Assembly: GCF_014649395.1 (NCBI RefSeq)
Contig: NZ_BMSY01000008.1
Coordinates: 310,001 to 374,000, forward strand
Reading direction: 5' to 3'
Length of the DNA stretch: 64,000 nt
Source: Streptomyces aureoverticillatus
GTDB taxonomy: Bacteria; Actinomycetota; Actinomycetes; Streptomycetales; Streptomycetaceae
In this document: positions 9,198 to 17,859 of the stretch, in pieces
Layout: every line of letters begins with the position of its first letter
How positions within the stretch are numbered: position 1 is the first letter of the stretch
Program-made: the position numbers and the translations under genes
The notes under the pieces: model-generated
Databases searched by the model: none
What the model was told of the DNA's origin: nothing
What the model saw: only the letters and a program-made list of their open reading frames with translations

Positions 9198-9308
9198 GGC
9201 GGCGGGCCCGGTGGCCCGAGGGGGTGCGGAGGTGCCGGCGGGTGGTGACGCGGAGGTGCCGGGTGGGCGGTGACGCGTAAATCAGTTCCCGTGCGGCGCA
9301 CCGGCCGT

Positions 9309-9314
9309 TAGCGT
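9309..9314 (+). promoter_or_regulatory. -10 box for a leaderless transcript
   Basis: TAGCGT ends 7 bases before the GTG at 9322, the spacing at which transcription would start on the start codon. No ribosome site is present, which supports leaderless translation and fixes the start. Confidence 0.45.
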
Positions 9315-9321
9315 GCGGGGC

Positions 9322-10065
9322 GTGGACCTGAAGATCACTACCCTCGCCGAACGGCCCGAACTCGCCGACCCCATGTGGGCCATGGCGGACACCTGGGCCG
9401 AGTTCGTGCAGTACGACCCCATCGCCTGGTCGATGATGGGCCGGATCCCCGTGGAGTGGCCGGAGTACGTGCTGATCGCCACGGACGCCCGGGAGCAGGT
9501 GGTGGCGCGGGCGTTCAGCGTGCCGTTCGCGCTGCGGGCCGAGGGGCGCGGGGAGCTGCCCGACGGCGGCTGGGACCAGGTCATGCTGTGGGCGTTCTCG
9601 GACCGCAAGCGGGGCCGGGAGCCGGACACCGTCAGCGCCATCGAGATCACGGTCGCCCCGGACGCGCAGGGACACGGCGTGTCCGGTCAGGTGCTCGCCG
9701 CCCTGCGGGAGAACGCGCGCGGGCGCGGCTTCGGCGAGGTCGTCGCCCCGGTGCGGCCGAACGCCAAGCACCTGGAACCGACCACGCCCATCGAGGAGTA
9801 CGCGCGGCGCACCCGGGACGACGGCCTTCCGCACGACCCGTGGCTGCGCGTCCATGTCCGCGCGGGCGGTGTCATAGAGAAGGTGGCCCCGGTGTCGATG
9901 ACGGTGTCGGGGTCGACGGCGCGCTGGCGTGAGTGGACCGGGCTGCCGTTCGACGAGGAGGGACTCGTCGAGGTGCCCGGGGCGCTGGTGCCGGTGCACT
10001 GCGAGCCCGCGCGCGGATACGCGGTGTACGTGGAGCCGAACGTGTGGGTGCGGCACGCGCTGTGA
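9322..10065 (+). CDS. GNAT-like N-acetyltransferase
   Basis: This 247-residue protein has a GNAT-like core: IEITVAPDAQGHGVSGQVLAALRENARGRGF contains the acetyl-CoA binding R/Q-x-x-G-x-G/S loop as QGHGVSGQ. Strands before and after it, and a long C-terminal extension that includes a WREWTGLPF block, complete the protein. The family is typical of actinobacteria; the substrate is unknown. The start at 9322 is preferred to the in-frame GTG at 9313 because a -10 box would put the transcript start on it. Tandem 24-base repeats (GCGGAGGTGCCG units, about 9225-9276) lie upstream and have no evident role. Confidence 0.65.
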   Translation: MDLKITTLAERPELADPMWAMADTWAEFVQYDPIAWSMMGRIPVEWPEYVLIATDAREQVVARAFSVPFALRAEGRGELPDGGWDQVMLWAFSDRKRGREPDTVSAIEITVAPDAQGHGVSGQVLAALRENARGRGFGEVVAPVRPNAKHLEPTTPIEEYARRTRDDGLPHDPWLRVHVRAGGVIEKVAPVSMTVSGSTARWREWTGLPFDEEGLVEVPGALVPVHCEPARGYAVYVEPNVWVRHAL

Positions 10066-10141
10066 CGCGCGCCCCGCACCCGTCCGCGGGCCCCGCTGCC
10101 GGCGGGCCGTCCCCTCGTCGACGGGCCGGCCCGACCGCGCG

Positions 10142-10972
10142 TCAGCCCGCCAGCTTGTCGAGGTCCAGCACGTCGCCCGTCGGAGGCGTCGTCTTCACCG
10201 GCTTGTCGTAGTCGGTGAACGTCAGCGTCTCGGACGGCTTGGCGTTGTTGACGATCTTCCGCAGGTACGGCTTCCCCTGGGTCGCGACGTAGATCGTGTA
10301 CCGGTCCTTGCCGTCGTGCTCGTGCAGGGCGAGGGCCGGGGCGCCGTCGAGGGGCGTCACCTTGCCGCGTCGCGCGGCCGAGTCGACGTCGTTGAACTCC
10401 GCCAGGATGGTGTCGAGGTCGCAGAAGGCGGCCATGTCCTTCGCGTCGGGTGACGTCGCGCTCATCTTCGACCAGCGGTTCGCCATCATCTGCACCGCCG
10501 CGCTGGTCTCGGCCTCCGGCTGCCCCTTGGTCTCGCTGCGGATGAACTCCGCGTCGGGCCGCATGTACACGGTCGTGCGGTTCATGATCAGGTCGATCGA
10601 GCCCTCCCCGGCCACGCTCATCGAACCCGTGCACTCGCCGCGGGTGTTGAGCGCGATGTCCATGGTGATGACGCCGCCCTCGCCGTCCGGGGCGCTGCCC
10701 TTGATGGTGAGCGACTTGGCGGCGGTCGTCGCCGACACGGACTTGTCGACGATGTCCGGGCCGGACATGCCCGGGAACGGCCCCTTCGGCTTGTCGGGCT
10801 TGTCAGGCTTGTCGTCGCGCCGCTCGCTGTTCTTCGCGGAGTTCCAGGGGGTGGAATCCCCCTTGTCGCCCTTGTCGCCGCCGCAGGCCGTCAGGGTGGC
10901 GGCCGCCGCGGCGGTGAGACAGAGCGCGGCCAGAGTGCCGGGGCGCAGGCGTGGGCGCGGACGCTGATGCAT
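10142..10972 (-). CDS. Exported lipoprotein, LppX/LprG-like
   Basis: This 276-residue protein has a lipoprotein signal ending in LTAC, a Lys/Asp-rich linker (DKPDKPDKPKG), and a mixed beta domain. The domain resembles mycobacterial LppX/LprG proteins in its repeated amphipathic strands (SLTIKGS, ITMDIALNTRGECTGSM, DLIMNRTTVYMRP). Such proteins carry lipids or sense the envelope; the function here is inferred from pattern only. The start at 10972 has a GGGGGGA ribosome site. It is divergent from the methylase gene across about 200 bases. Confidence 0.72.
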   Translation of the reverse strand: MHQRPRPRLRPGTLAALCLTAAAAATLTACGGDKGDKGDSTPWNSAKNSERRDDKPDKPDKPKGPFPGMSGPDIVDKSVSATTAAKSLTIKGSAPDGEGGVITMDIALNTRGECTGSMSVAGEGSIDLIMNRTTVYMRPDAEFIRSETKGQPEAETSAAVQMMANRWSKMSATSPDAKDMAAFCDLDTILAEFNDVDSAARRGKVTPLDGAPALALHEHDGKDRYTIYVATQGKPYLRKIVNNAKPSETLTFTDYDKPVKTTPPTGDVLDLDKLAG

Positions 10973-11173
10973 GAGAGATCCCCCCAGGGATTGTTCGGAG
11001 TACCCATCAGAGCAGGTGGCTGTGAACCGAGTCAACACGATTCACGGTGACGGAACGGTTAACGGATGTGAAAGGGGCTCGTTCCGTACGTCTGGGTAAG
11101 CTCGGTGTCGCATGCCGTCAGGGGAAGACGGCGTACGGGGAGCGAGCGACACCGGACGACGAGGGGCGGGCCA

Positions 11174-13453
11174 GTGACGACCAGCGGGCCGACGCGACAG
11201 GGGAACGGGACGCCGCGCGCGCGGCACGCGACGGAGGGGAGGGGCGAGAAGCCGGACACCATCGAGGCCACGGGGCCGGACACCACCGAGGCCACGCGGC
11301 CGGACCTCGCCGAGGTCACGCCCCCGGACGTCACCGAGGTCACCGCCGCCGGCATCGCCCGCCTCGCCGGCGTCGGCCGCGCCGCCGTCAGCAACTGGCG
11401 CCGCCGCCACGCCGACTTCCCCCGACCCGTGGGCGGCACCGACACCAGCCCGTCCTTCGCGCTCGCCGAGGTCGAACAGTGGCTTCGCGGCCAGGGCAAG
11501 CTCTCCGAAGTACCGCTGCGCGAACGCGTCTGGCAGCAGCTCGCCGGACACCCGGCGGGCCCCGGCACCGCCCTGCTGCACACCGGCTGCGCCCTGCTCC
11601 TCGTACGCGACCGGCATCCCGACTGGCTGGAAGTGAGCGCCGTGTCGGACGAGCGGATGGCGCGGCTGCTCCCGGACGTGATCGAGGACGTGCTGACCCC
11701 GCGCTTCGGCCCGCCGTCCGCCGCCCGCGCCGTCCGGACCCCCGCCGCCCCCGAACTCCTGCCGTCCGCCCCCCTGTTGCGCTCCGCCGCCCGACTCGCC
11801 GCCGAGCTGGGCGCGCACACCGCGTACGAGTTCCTGCTCGGCCGGCACCTCGACGCCAACCCCCGCCAGTACACCCTCACCCCGCAGGGCCCCGCCGACC
11901 TGATGGCCGCCCTCGCGGGCCCCGCCCGCACCGTGCTCGACCCGGCCTGCGGCACCGGCGCCCTGCTCCGCGCCGCCGCGCCCCGCCCCGGCCGGGACAC
12001 CGCCGACCACCGGCTGTACGGCCAGGACAGCGCCCCCGACCTCGCCGCCCTCACCGCCCTGCGCCTCGCCCTCGGCTCCGACGCGACCGTGCGCACCGCC
12101 GCCGCCGACACCCTGCGCGCCGACGCGCACGCGGACCTCGCCGCCGACGCCGTGCTGTGCCACCCGCCGTTCAACGACCGCAACTGGGGCCACGACGAGC
12201 TGGCCTACGACCCGCGCTGGGAGTACGGCTTCCCGGCCCGCACGGAGTCCGAACTGGCCTGGGCGCAGCACGCGTTGGCGCGGCTGCGGGACGGCGGCAC
12301 CGCCGTGCTGCTGATGCCGCCCGCCGCCGCGTCCCGCCGCTCCGGCCGCCGCATCCGCGCCGACCTGCTGCGCCGCGGCGCCCTGCGCGCCGTGATCGCG
12401 CTGCCCGCCGGCGCCGCGCCCCCGTACAACCTGCCGCTGCACGTATGGGTCCTGCGCCGACCGGGACCCGACGCCCCGAGCGCCCCCGAAGTGCTGCTCG
12501 TCGAGGCGGTGCAGGCGGCCGACGGCAAGCACACCGACGGGCGGGACCGGCAGGCCTGGCCGCCCGTGCAGGACGCCGTGCTCGACGCGTTCCGCCGGTT
12601 CGAGCGCGACGGGGCGCTGGCGGAGGAACCGGGCTTCGCGCTGTCCGTGCCGGTGCTCGCGCTCCTCGACGACGAGGTCGACCTGGCACCCGCGCGCCGT
12701 CTGCCGCCCCGGGCCGCGGGCGGCGGCGCCGAGGAACTGCGCGACGTACGCGCCCGACTCGCCGACACCCTGTGCCTGGCCGCCGAGCTCACCCCGCCGG
12801 GGGCCGAGCCGGGCCCGCCCGACGCCGCCCGCAGGCCGCTCACCACCGTCGGCGAACTCGCCCGCGCGGGCGCCCTGTCGATCCACACAGGCCACACAGG
12901 CCACACAGGCCACACCGCGGCCGCCGGGGCCGCCGCCGGGGTGCCCGTCCTCACCGAACAGGACGTCCTCGCCGGAACGGCCCCCACCGCCACCGCCCCG
13001 CCCCTCCAGGACCAGCCCTCCGGGTCGGCGGAGGACGTGCCCGCTCCCGACGCCCCCGTCCGCACCGAACCGGGCGACGTCGTGCTGCCCGTCCTCGGCG
13101 GCGGCATCGCCGCCCGCGTCGTCGACGAGACCACCGCGGGCGCCGCGCCCGGCCGCGGCCTGGTGCTGCTCCGCCCCGACCCGGCCGCCCTCGACTGCTG
13201 GTTCCTCGCCGGCTTCCTGCGCGGCACCGCCAACCACCGCCAGGCCAGCAGCTACGCCTCCACCTCGGCCCGGCTCGACGTACGCCGCCTCCAACTGCCG
13301 CGCCTGACACTCGAGCAACAGCGCCGCTACGGCGAGCGGTTCCGGGACCTCGCCGCCTTCGAGGACGCGCTGCGCCTCGCGGGCCGCCTCGGCGAACAGC
13401 TCGTACGCGGCATGTACGACGGCCTGACCGACGGGAGCGTGGCGCCCGAGTGA
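11174..13453 (+). CDS. Orphan N6-adenine DNA methylase-like protein, single chain
   Basis: This 759-residue protein has three visible parts. Residues about 55-105 form a winged/MerR-like helix-turn-helix (GIARLAGVGRAAVSNWRRRH). Residues about 215-440 are a type I HsdM-like methylase with SAM motif DPACGTG at 256-262. The C-terminal third resembles an HsdS half-specificity domain (GDVVLPVLGGGIAARVV, then WFLAGFLRG and a final helix). The catalytic motif, normally N/D/S-PP-Y/F, reads HPPF at 330-333 (CHPPFND), so activity is uncertain. No restriction subunit or separate HsdS gene is nearby. A GAGGGGCGGG ribosome site precedes the GTG at 11174. It could be a DNA-modifying or purely DNA-binding regulator. 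Confidence 0.82.
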   Translation: MTTSGPTRQGNGTPRARHATEGRGEKPDTIEATGPDTTEATRPDLAEVTPPDVTEVTAAGIARLAGVGRAAVSNWRRRHADFPRPVGGTDTSPSFALAEVEQWLRGQGKLSEVPLRERVWQQLAGHPAGPGTALLHTGCALLLVRDRHPDWLEVSAVSDERMARLLPDVIEDVLTPRFGPPSAARAVRTPAAPELLPSAPLLRSAARLAAELGAHTAYEFLLGRHLDANPRQYTLTPQGPADLMAALAGPARTVLDPACGTGALLRAAAPRPGRDTADHRLYGQDSAPDLAALTALRLALGSDATVRTAAADTLRADAHADLAADAVLCHPPFNDRNWGHDELAYDPRWEYGFPARTESELAWAQHALARLRDGGTAVLLMPPAAASRRSGRRIRADLLRRGALRAVIALPAGAAPPYNLPLHVWVLRRPGPDAPSAPEVLLVEAVQAADGKHTDGRDRQAWPPVQDAVLDAFRRFERDGALAEEPGFALSVPVLALLDDEVDLAPARRLPPRAAGGGAEELRDVRARLADTLCLAAELTPPGAEPGPPDAARRPLTTVGELARAGALSIHTGHTGHTGHTAAAGAAAGVPVLTEQDVLAGTAPTATAPPLQDQPSGSAEDVPAPDAPVRTEPGDVVLPVLGGGIAARVVDETTAGAAPGRGLVLLRPDPAALDCWFLAGFLRGTANHRQASSYASTSARLDVRRLQLPRLTLEQQRRYGERFRDLAAFEDALRLAGRLGEQLVRGMYDGLTDGSVAPE
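12883..12909 (+). repeat. Three exact 9-base tandem units inside the methylase gene
   Basis: CCACACAGG is repeated three times in frame and encodes the HTG repeats in the linker before the target-recognition-like domain. The copy number could vary between strains without shifting the frame. Confidence 0.8.
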
Positions 13454-13662
13454 GTGAAGGGACGGCCGGGGCCAGGGCCGGGGGAGGAGCCGCCCCGTCC
13501 GCGTGACCAGTACGGCAACGGTTCGGTACAACCCGGGACCGGTTCACCGGGTCGGCCTATACGCTCGATTCTGCATTCGTTCGTTCGTCGGCCGTACGTT
13601 TCCCCGCCGTGCCCGGAAGGGCTCAGGGGCACGTACGGCCGCGTCAGGTATCAGGAGCAGCC

Positions 13663-14292
13663 ATGCACGGCCACGGCTACGCGCCGCCGCACCCACCGGC
13701 GCCTTCGGACGGCTCGTCGCAGGTGACGCTGCGCGTGCTGTTCGTGGTGCTCGCCGTCGTCACGTGCGGCTTCCTCGCCTGGGCCGCGATGCTGCGGCTC
13801 GCGCTGGTGACCCGCAAGACGCGGGACTGGGCGCTCTTCGCGGTCGTCGTCGCCCTGGAGGCCACCGCCGTCGTCCTCATCGGGATCGATCCGGGGGACG
13901 ACGAGTTCTCCGGGCCCGGCAACGCGGGCATGACGATCCTGGTCTCCACGGTCGTGCCCGTGATCGCGTACTACCTGACCATGGACATCCGCCACTGCGG
14001 GCGGCTACGGGCCCAAGCCCTGTACGCGCAGCCGCAGTTCCCCGGCTACGTACAGCAGCCGCAGCCCCAGCCCCAGCCCCAGCAGCCGGCGTACGGCTAC
14101 CCGTCCCCGGCACCGGCGCCCCACGTCACCCACACCCACACCCCGGCCCCCGCTCCGGCCCCGCCCCCGCACACGCCCGCCGGCCACACCCCGCCCCCGC
14201 CGACCCGCCCCGCGCCCGCCCGCATCAACCAGGTCCGCGCCGAGCTCGACGAGCTCAGTGACTATCTGCGCAAGCAGGAAGGCGGCAACTGA
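13663..14292 (+). CDS. Small integral membrane protein with Pro/Gln-rich tail
   Basis: This 209-residue protein has three or four predicted membrane helices (about residues 20-45, 52-72, 88-108). A low-complexity cytoplasmic-type tail rich in Pro, Gln and Ala follows, ending in a short helix (ARINQVRAELDELSDYLRKQ). I recognise no family with known function. Its stop is two bases before the GTG of the kinase gene, so the two are almost certainly co-translated. It may be a membrane partner or target of that kinase. A CAGGAG ribosome site supports the ATG at 13663. Confidence 0.78.
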   Translation: MHGHGYAPPHPPAPSDGSSQVTLRVLFVVLAVVTCGFLAWAAMLRLALVTRKTRDWALFAVVVALEATAVVLIGIDPGDDEFSGPGNAGMTILVSTVVPVIAYYLTMDIRHCGRLRAQALYAQPQFPGYVQQPQPQPQPQQPAYGYPSPAPAPHVTHTHTPAPAPAPPPHTPAGHTPPPPTRPAPARINQVRAELDELSDYLRKQEGGN

Positions 14293-14294
14293 CG

Positions 14295-15836
14295 GTGACG
14301 AGCGCGGCAGCGGGAACGGACCACCGCCTGATCGCCGGGCGCTACGAGCTGTCCACGCTCATCGGCCAGGGCGGCATGGGCCAGGTCTGGACGGCGTACG
14401 ACCAGCGCCTGGACCGGCGCGTCGCGGTCAAGCTGCTCCGCCCCGACCGGGTCGCGGGCGCCGAGGCCGACGAGCTGCGCCGCCGCTTCCTGCGCGAGTG
14501 CCGGGTCACCGCGCAGGTCGACCACCCCGGCCTGGTCACGGTGCACGACGCGGGCAGCGACGGCGAGGACCTGTACCTCGTCATGCAGTACGTCGACGGG
14601 GCGGACCTCGGCGACCACCTCGCCGAGCACGACCCGTACCCCTGGCCGTGGGCGGTCGCCGTCGCGGCCCAGCTCTGCGCCGTGCTTTCCGCGGTGCACG
14701 CCGTGCCGATCGTGCACCGCGACCTCAAACCGCGGAACATGATGGTCCGCCAGGACGGCACGCTCACCATCCTCGACCTCGGCATCGCCTCGGTCATGGA
14801 CACCGACACCACCCGCCTCACCCACACCGGCTCCCCGATCGGCAGCCCCTCGTACATGGCGCCCGAGCAGGCCATGGGCGGCGCCGTCGGCCCGTACACC
14901 GACCTGTACGCGATGGGCGTACTCCTGCACGAACTCCTCAGCGGCGACGTGCCGTTCTCCGGCTCGACCGCGCTCGGCGTGCTGCACCGCCACCTGTACG
15001 AGCCGCCGCTGCCGGTGCGACGGCTGCGCCCGGAGGTCCCCGAAGCCCTGGAATCCCTCGTCCTGCGCCTGCTCGCCAAGGACCCGCAGCACCGGCCCGC
15101 CAGCGCCCAGGACGTGTACGAGGAACTGGCGCCGCTGCTGCCGGGCCGCTCCGTGCCGTCCGGCCGCCCCCTCGACCCGACCCGCCCCTTCCTGCGCCCC
15201 CACGCCCCCTGGCCCGACCGCGCCGCGACCCCGGCACCGGCCCCGCAGCCCCAGCCGCCGCGGCCCGGCCACGGCCAGGACGTCGCCGCCGCCGTCGACG
15301 AGGTCAAGCGGCTGCTCGGCGAGGGCCGCATCACGCAGGCCGTGGACATCCTCGGCGCGATCCTGCCGGCCGCCGCCGCCCAGCACGGCGAGCACTCACC
15401 CGTCGTCCGCACCCTGCGCAAGCAGTACGCGGCCACGCTCATGGACGACGGCCAGTACCGCCGCGCCCTGCCCGAGCTGCGCCGCCTCGCCGACCAGCGC
15501 GCCGCCGAGTCCGGCCACGCCGACCCGCAGTCCCTGCAGTTCCGCTACGAGGCCGCGCAGTGCCTGGAGCAGCTCGGCGAACCGGCGGCGGCCCTCGCCG
15601 AGTACCGCACGCTGCTCCCCTATTACGAGAACCAGTACGCGACCGCCGACATCCGCCAGTCCCTGGAGATCCGCCGCCGCATCGGCCAGCTCCTGCTCGC
15701 CCTCGGCGACCGCTCGGCCGCGCACGAGACGCTGGGACGCCTCGTGCTCGACGCCGAGCGGGTGCACGGCCTCGGGCACCCGTTCCCGGCGGAGATCCGG
15801 CGGACGCTGCAGTGGCTGGGGCAGGTGCGGGGCTAG
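14295..15836 (+). CDS. Ser/Thr protein kinase with C-terminal TPR-like domain
   Basis: This 513-residue PknB-type (Hanks) kinase has Gly loop GQGGMG at 24-29, catalytic Lys46 in VAVK, alpha-C Glu68, HRDLKPRN with Asp143, DLG at 161-163 in place of DFG, and APEQ at 189-192. All catalytic residues are present; DLG is a common functional variant. A Pro-rich linker (about 285-325) leads to repeated helical hairpins (about 330-505) that resemble tetratricopeptide repeats and suit protein binding. There is no membrane helix, so the kinase is soluble, possibly anchored by the coupled upstream membrane protein. Confidence 0.92.
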   Translation: MTSAAAGTDHRLIAGRYELSTLIGQGGMGQVWTAYDQRLDRRVAVKLLRPDRVAGAEADELRRRFLRECRVTAQVDHPGLVTVHDAGSDGEDLYLVMQYVDGADLGDHLAEHDPYPWPWAVAVAAQLCAVLSAVHAVPIVHRDLKPRNMMVRQDGTLTILDLGIASVMDTDTTRLTHTGSPIGSPSYMAPEQAMGGAVGPYTDLYAMGVLLHELLSGDVPFSGSTALGVLHRHLYEPPLPVRRLRPEVPEALESLVLRLLAKDPQHRPASAQDVYEELAPLLPGRSVPSGRPLDPTRPFLRPHAPWPDRAATPAPAPQPQPPRPGHGQDVAAAVDEVKRLLGEGRITQAVDILGAILPAAAAQHGEHSPVVRTLRKQYAATLMDDGQYRRALPELRRLADQRAAESGHADPQSLQFRYEAAQCLEQLGEPAAALAEYRTLLPYYENQYATADIRQSLEIRRRIGQLLLALGDRSAAHETLGRLVLDAERVHGLGHPFPAEIRRTLQWLGQVRG

Positions 15837-16041
15837 GCCGAGGGCGGCCCGGCCGGGGAAAAGCCCGACAAGGCGGAATCCGCCCCCGCGCGGTGCCCCA
15901 ACTCTTGCCGAATCGTTGGTGGTGGGGCATCCCCTGAACAAAGTTCTTGGGGAAGGGTGGCCGAGCCGACCACCACTGCCTACCATCGATCACCGCAAGA
16001 CTTTGTGCAGCGAAGCACAATCTCTCCACCGGGAGGCCCAC

Positions 16042-16713
16042 TTGCACCGCCGCAGCAGCCGCCGTCGCTCCGCGCTCGTCCTCACCGCCGCCGCCCTCGT
16101 CGCGGCCCCCCTCCTGACCGCCTGCGGCAACGAGGCGCATCCGGGCGCCGCGGCCGTCGTCGGCAAGCAGCGCATCACGGTCGCGCAACTGGAGAACAGG
16201 GTGAACGAGGTGCGCTCCGCGCAGCGGGCCGCCCTCCCGGACGACCGGCAGTACGAGCAGGTGGTCGCCAAGACCGGCGGCCTGACCCGCAGCACGCTGC
16301 ACACGATGGTGCTCGACAAGGTCCTGCACCGGGCCGCGCGGGACGCCGGGGTGAGCGTCACCCGCAAGGAGATCCAGACCATGCGCGGCGGCCTGGAGGA
16401 ACAGCGGGGCGGCAGGAAGGCGCTCGAGGCGGAGTGGCTGCAGCAGTACGGCGTCGCGCCCAAGCGCCTGGACGACAGCATCCGTACGGAGATCGAGGCG
16501 CAGAAGCTCGCGCGCAAGCTCGGCGCGGACATGAACGCGCGCGAGGGCCAGGACATCTTCTGGTCCACCCTGTCCAAGGCGTCCAAGAAGCTCGACATCG
16601 ACCTGAACCCGCGGTACGGCGCGTGGGACGTCAAGGCGAGCAAGCGCACGGACGCGAAGACGCCGTGGCTGCGCGAGGTGTCCGACGGCGGGGCGTCGGG
16701 GGCGCAGGCCTAG
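16042..16713 (+). CDS. SurA N-terminal-domain lipoprotein (foldase-like)
   Basis: This 223-residue lipoprotein has an Arg-rich N terminus, lipobox LTAC (Cys28) and a SurA/PrsA-like helical chaperone domain with the opening strand GAAAVVGKQRITVAQLENRV. It lacks a parvulin prolyl-isomerase domain, so it would act as an extracytoplasmic chaperone only. The start is a TTG at 16042 with GGGAGG 5 bases upstream. Longer frames upstream have no ribosome site, and the signal peptide begins only here. An inverted repeat (CCCCTGAAC ... GTTCTTGGGG, 15931-15952) lies in the leader. Confidence 0.83.
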   Translation: MHRRSSRRRSALVLTAAALVAAPLLTACGNEAHPGAAAVVGKQRITVAQLENRVNEVRSAQRAALPDDRQYEQVVAKTGGLTRSTLHTMVLDKVLHRAARDAGVSVTRKEIQTMRGGLEEQRGGRKALEAEWLQQYGVAPKRLDDSIRTEIEAQKLARKLGADMNAREGQDIFWSTLSKASKKLDIDLNPRYGAWDVKASKRTDAKTPWLREVSDGGASGAQA

Positions 16714-16768
16714 CGGCCGTCGCGGCAGGCGTGGCAGCCGTCGGCCGGGCGGTGTCAGTGGTGTGGGC

Positions 16769-16774
16769 TACGTT
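16769..16774 (+). promoter_or_regulatory. -10 box for leaderless mazG transcript
   Basis: TACGTT ends 6 bases before the GTG at 16781, the spacing expected for a transcript that begins at the start codon. Confidence 0.4.
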
Positions 16775-16780
16775 CGAGGT

Positions 16781-17767
16781 GTGAACGAGATCGAGACCTC
16801 CGGGGGCGGCGTCGGCCGCGTCATCCTGCTCACCACCAGCCACCGCGTCGCGCCCGGCCTGCTGTCCTGGGCGGCGTGGCAGGCCCTGGCCGCCGCGGAC
16901 GAGGTGGTGTGCGCGGACGCCACGCACCCGCAGCTCCCGTATCTGCGCGAGGCGGGCATCGCCGTCAAGCAGGCGTCGCCGAGCGCCGAGGAGCTGGTGC
17001 GCGCGTGCGCCGGGGGCCGCACGGTCCTGGTCGTCGCCACGGCCGAGGGCGACCGCCCCCTCACCGACGGCCTCGCCCGGCTCGCCGGTTCGGGCCGCCT
17101 GCCGATGCCGGACCTGGAGCTGCTCCCGGGGTCGTACGACCTGCCGGGCGCCCGCCTCCTCGACCTCGTCCAGGTCATGGACCGCATCCGCGCCGAATGC
17201 CCCTGGTCCTCGCAGCAGACCCACAAGGGCCTGGCGAAGTACGCCATCGAGGAGGCGTACGAACTCGTCGAGGCCATCGAGGACGGCGACGCGCACGAAC
17301 TGCGCGAGGAGCTGGGTGACGTGCTGCTCCAGGTCGTCTTCCACGCGCGCATCGCGGAGGAGGCGGCCGAGGACGACGAGCGGTTCTCCGTCGACGACGT
17401 GGCCGCCGGCATCGTGGAGAAGCTCATCCACCGCCACCCGCACGTCTTCGGCGAGGACACCGCGGCCACGCCGGAAGAGGTCAAGGAGCACTGGCGGCGC
17501 ACCAAGGCGGTGGAGAAGCAGCGCGACTCCCTCACCGACGGCATCCCCCTCGGCCAGCCCGCCCTCGCCCTCGCCGCCAAGCTGGCCTCCCGCGTCCGCA
17601 CGGCGGGCCTGGACGTCCCGCTGCCCGCGGGGGAGGGCGTGGGGTATGACCTGCTCGCGATGGCCGTCCGCGCGGAGGCCGAGGGCGCGGACCCGGAGGC
17701 GGCGCTGCGGGCGGCGGCCCGGGCCTATCGGGACGCGGTCCGGGCGGCCGAGGCAGCCGGCGCTTAG
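16781..17767 (+). CDS. mazG: Nucleoside triphosphate pyrophosphohydrolase MazG
   Basis: This 328-residue protein hydrolyses (d)NTPs to the monophosphate and pyrophosphate and cleans the nucleotide pool. The MazG fold is centred on residues about 130-215. The metal-binding EExxE...ExxD motif is seen in KYAIEEAYELVEAIE followed by ELREELGDVLLQVVFHA. A second, degenerate MazG half follows, as does the WRRTKAVEK segment typical of long MazG proteins. The N-terminal 110 residues form a tetrapyrrole-methylase-like remnant without the SAM motif, as is usual in actinobacterial MazG. A leaderless start at 16781 is likely. Confidence 0.93.
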   Translation: MNEIETSGGGVGRVILLTTSHRVAPGLLSWAAWQALAAADEVVCADATHPQLPYLREAGIAVKQASPSAEELVRACAGGRTVLVVATAEGDRPLTDGLARLAGSGRLPMPDLELLPGSYDLPGARLLDLVQVMDRIRAECPWSSQQTHKGLAKYAIEEAYELVEAIEDGDAHELREELGDVLLQVVFHARIAEEAAEDDERFSVDDVAAGIVEKLIHRHPHVFGEDTAATPEEVKEHWRRTKAVEKQRDSLTDGIPLGQPALALAAKLASRVRTAGLDVPLPAGEGVGYDLLAMAVRAEAEGADPEAALRAAARAYRDAVRAAEAAGA

Positions 17768-17847
17768 TACGGTTGCCTCCCGGGGTGTTCGGGGCCGCCC
17801 GCCGGTACCGCGCGGCGGCCGAGGCCGTAGCCCCGCCCCGGGCCGGA

Positions 17848-17853
17848 TACCGT
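17848..17853 (+). promoter_or_regulatory. -10 box for leaderless P450 transcript
   Basis: TACCGT ends 6 bases before the ATG at 17860, and there is no ribosome site in front of the gene, so a leaderless transcript is likely. Confidence 0.4.
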
Positions 17854-17859
17854 CGACCC

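Noticed and set aside
14775..14783. Pseudokinase because DFG reads DLG
   Set aside because: The metal-binding Asp is kept and DLG occurs in active bacterial kinases; Lys46, HRD and APE are all intact.
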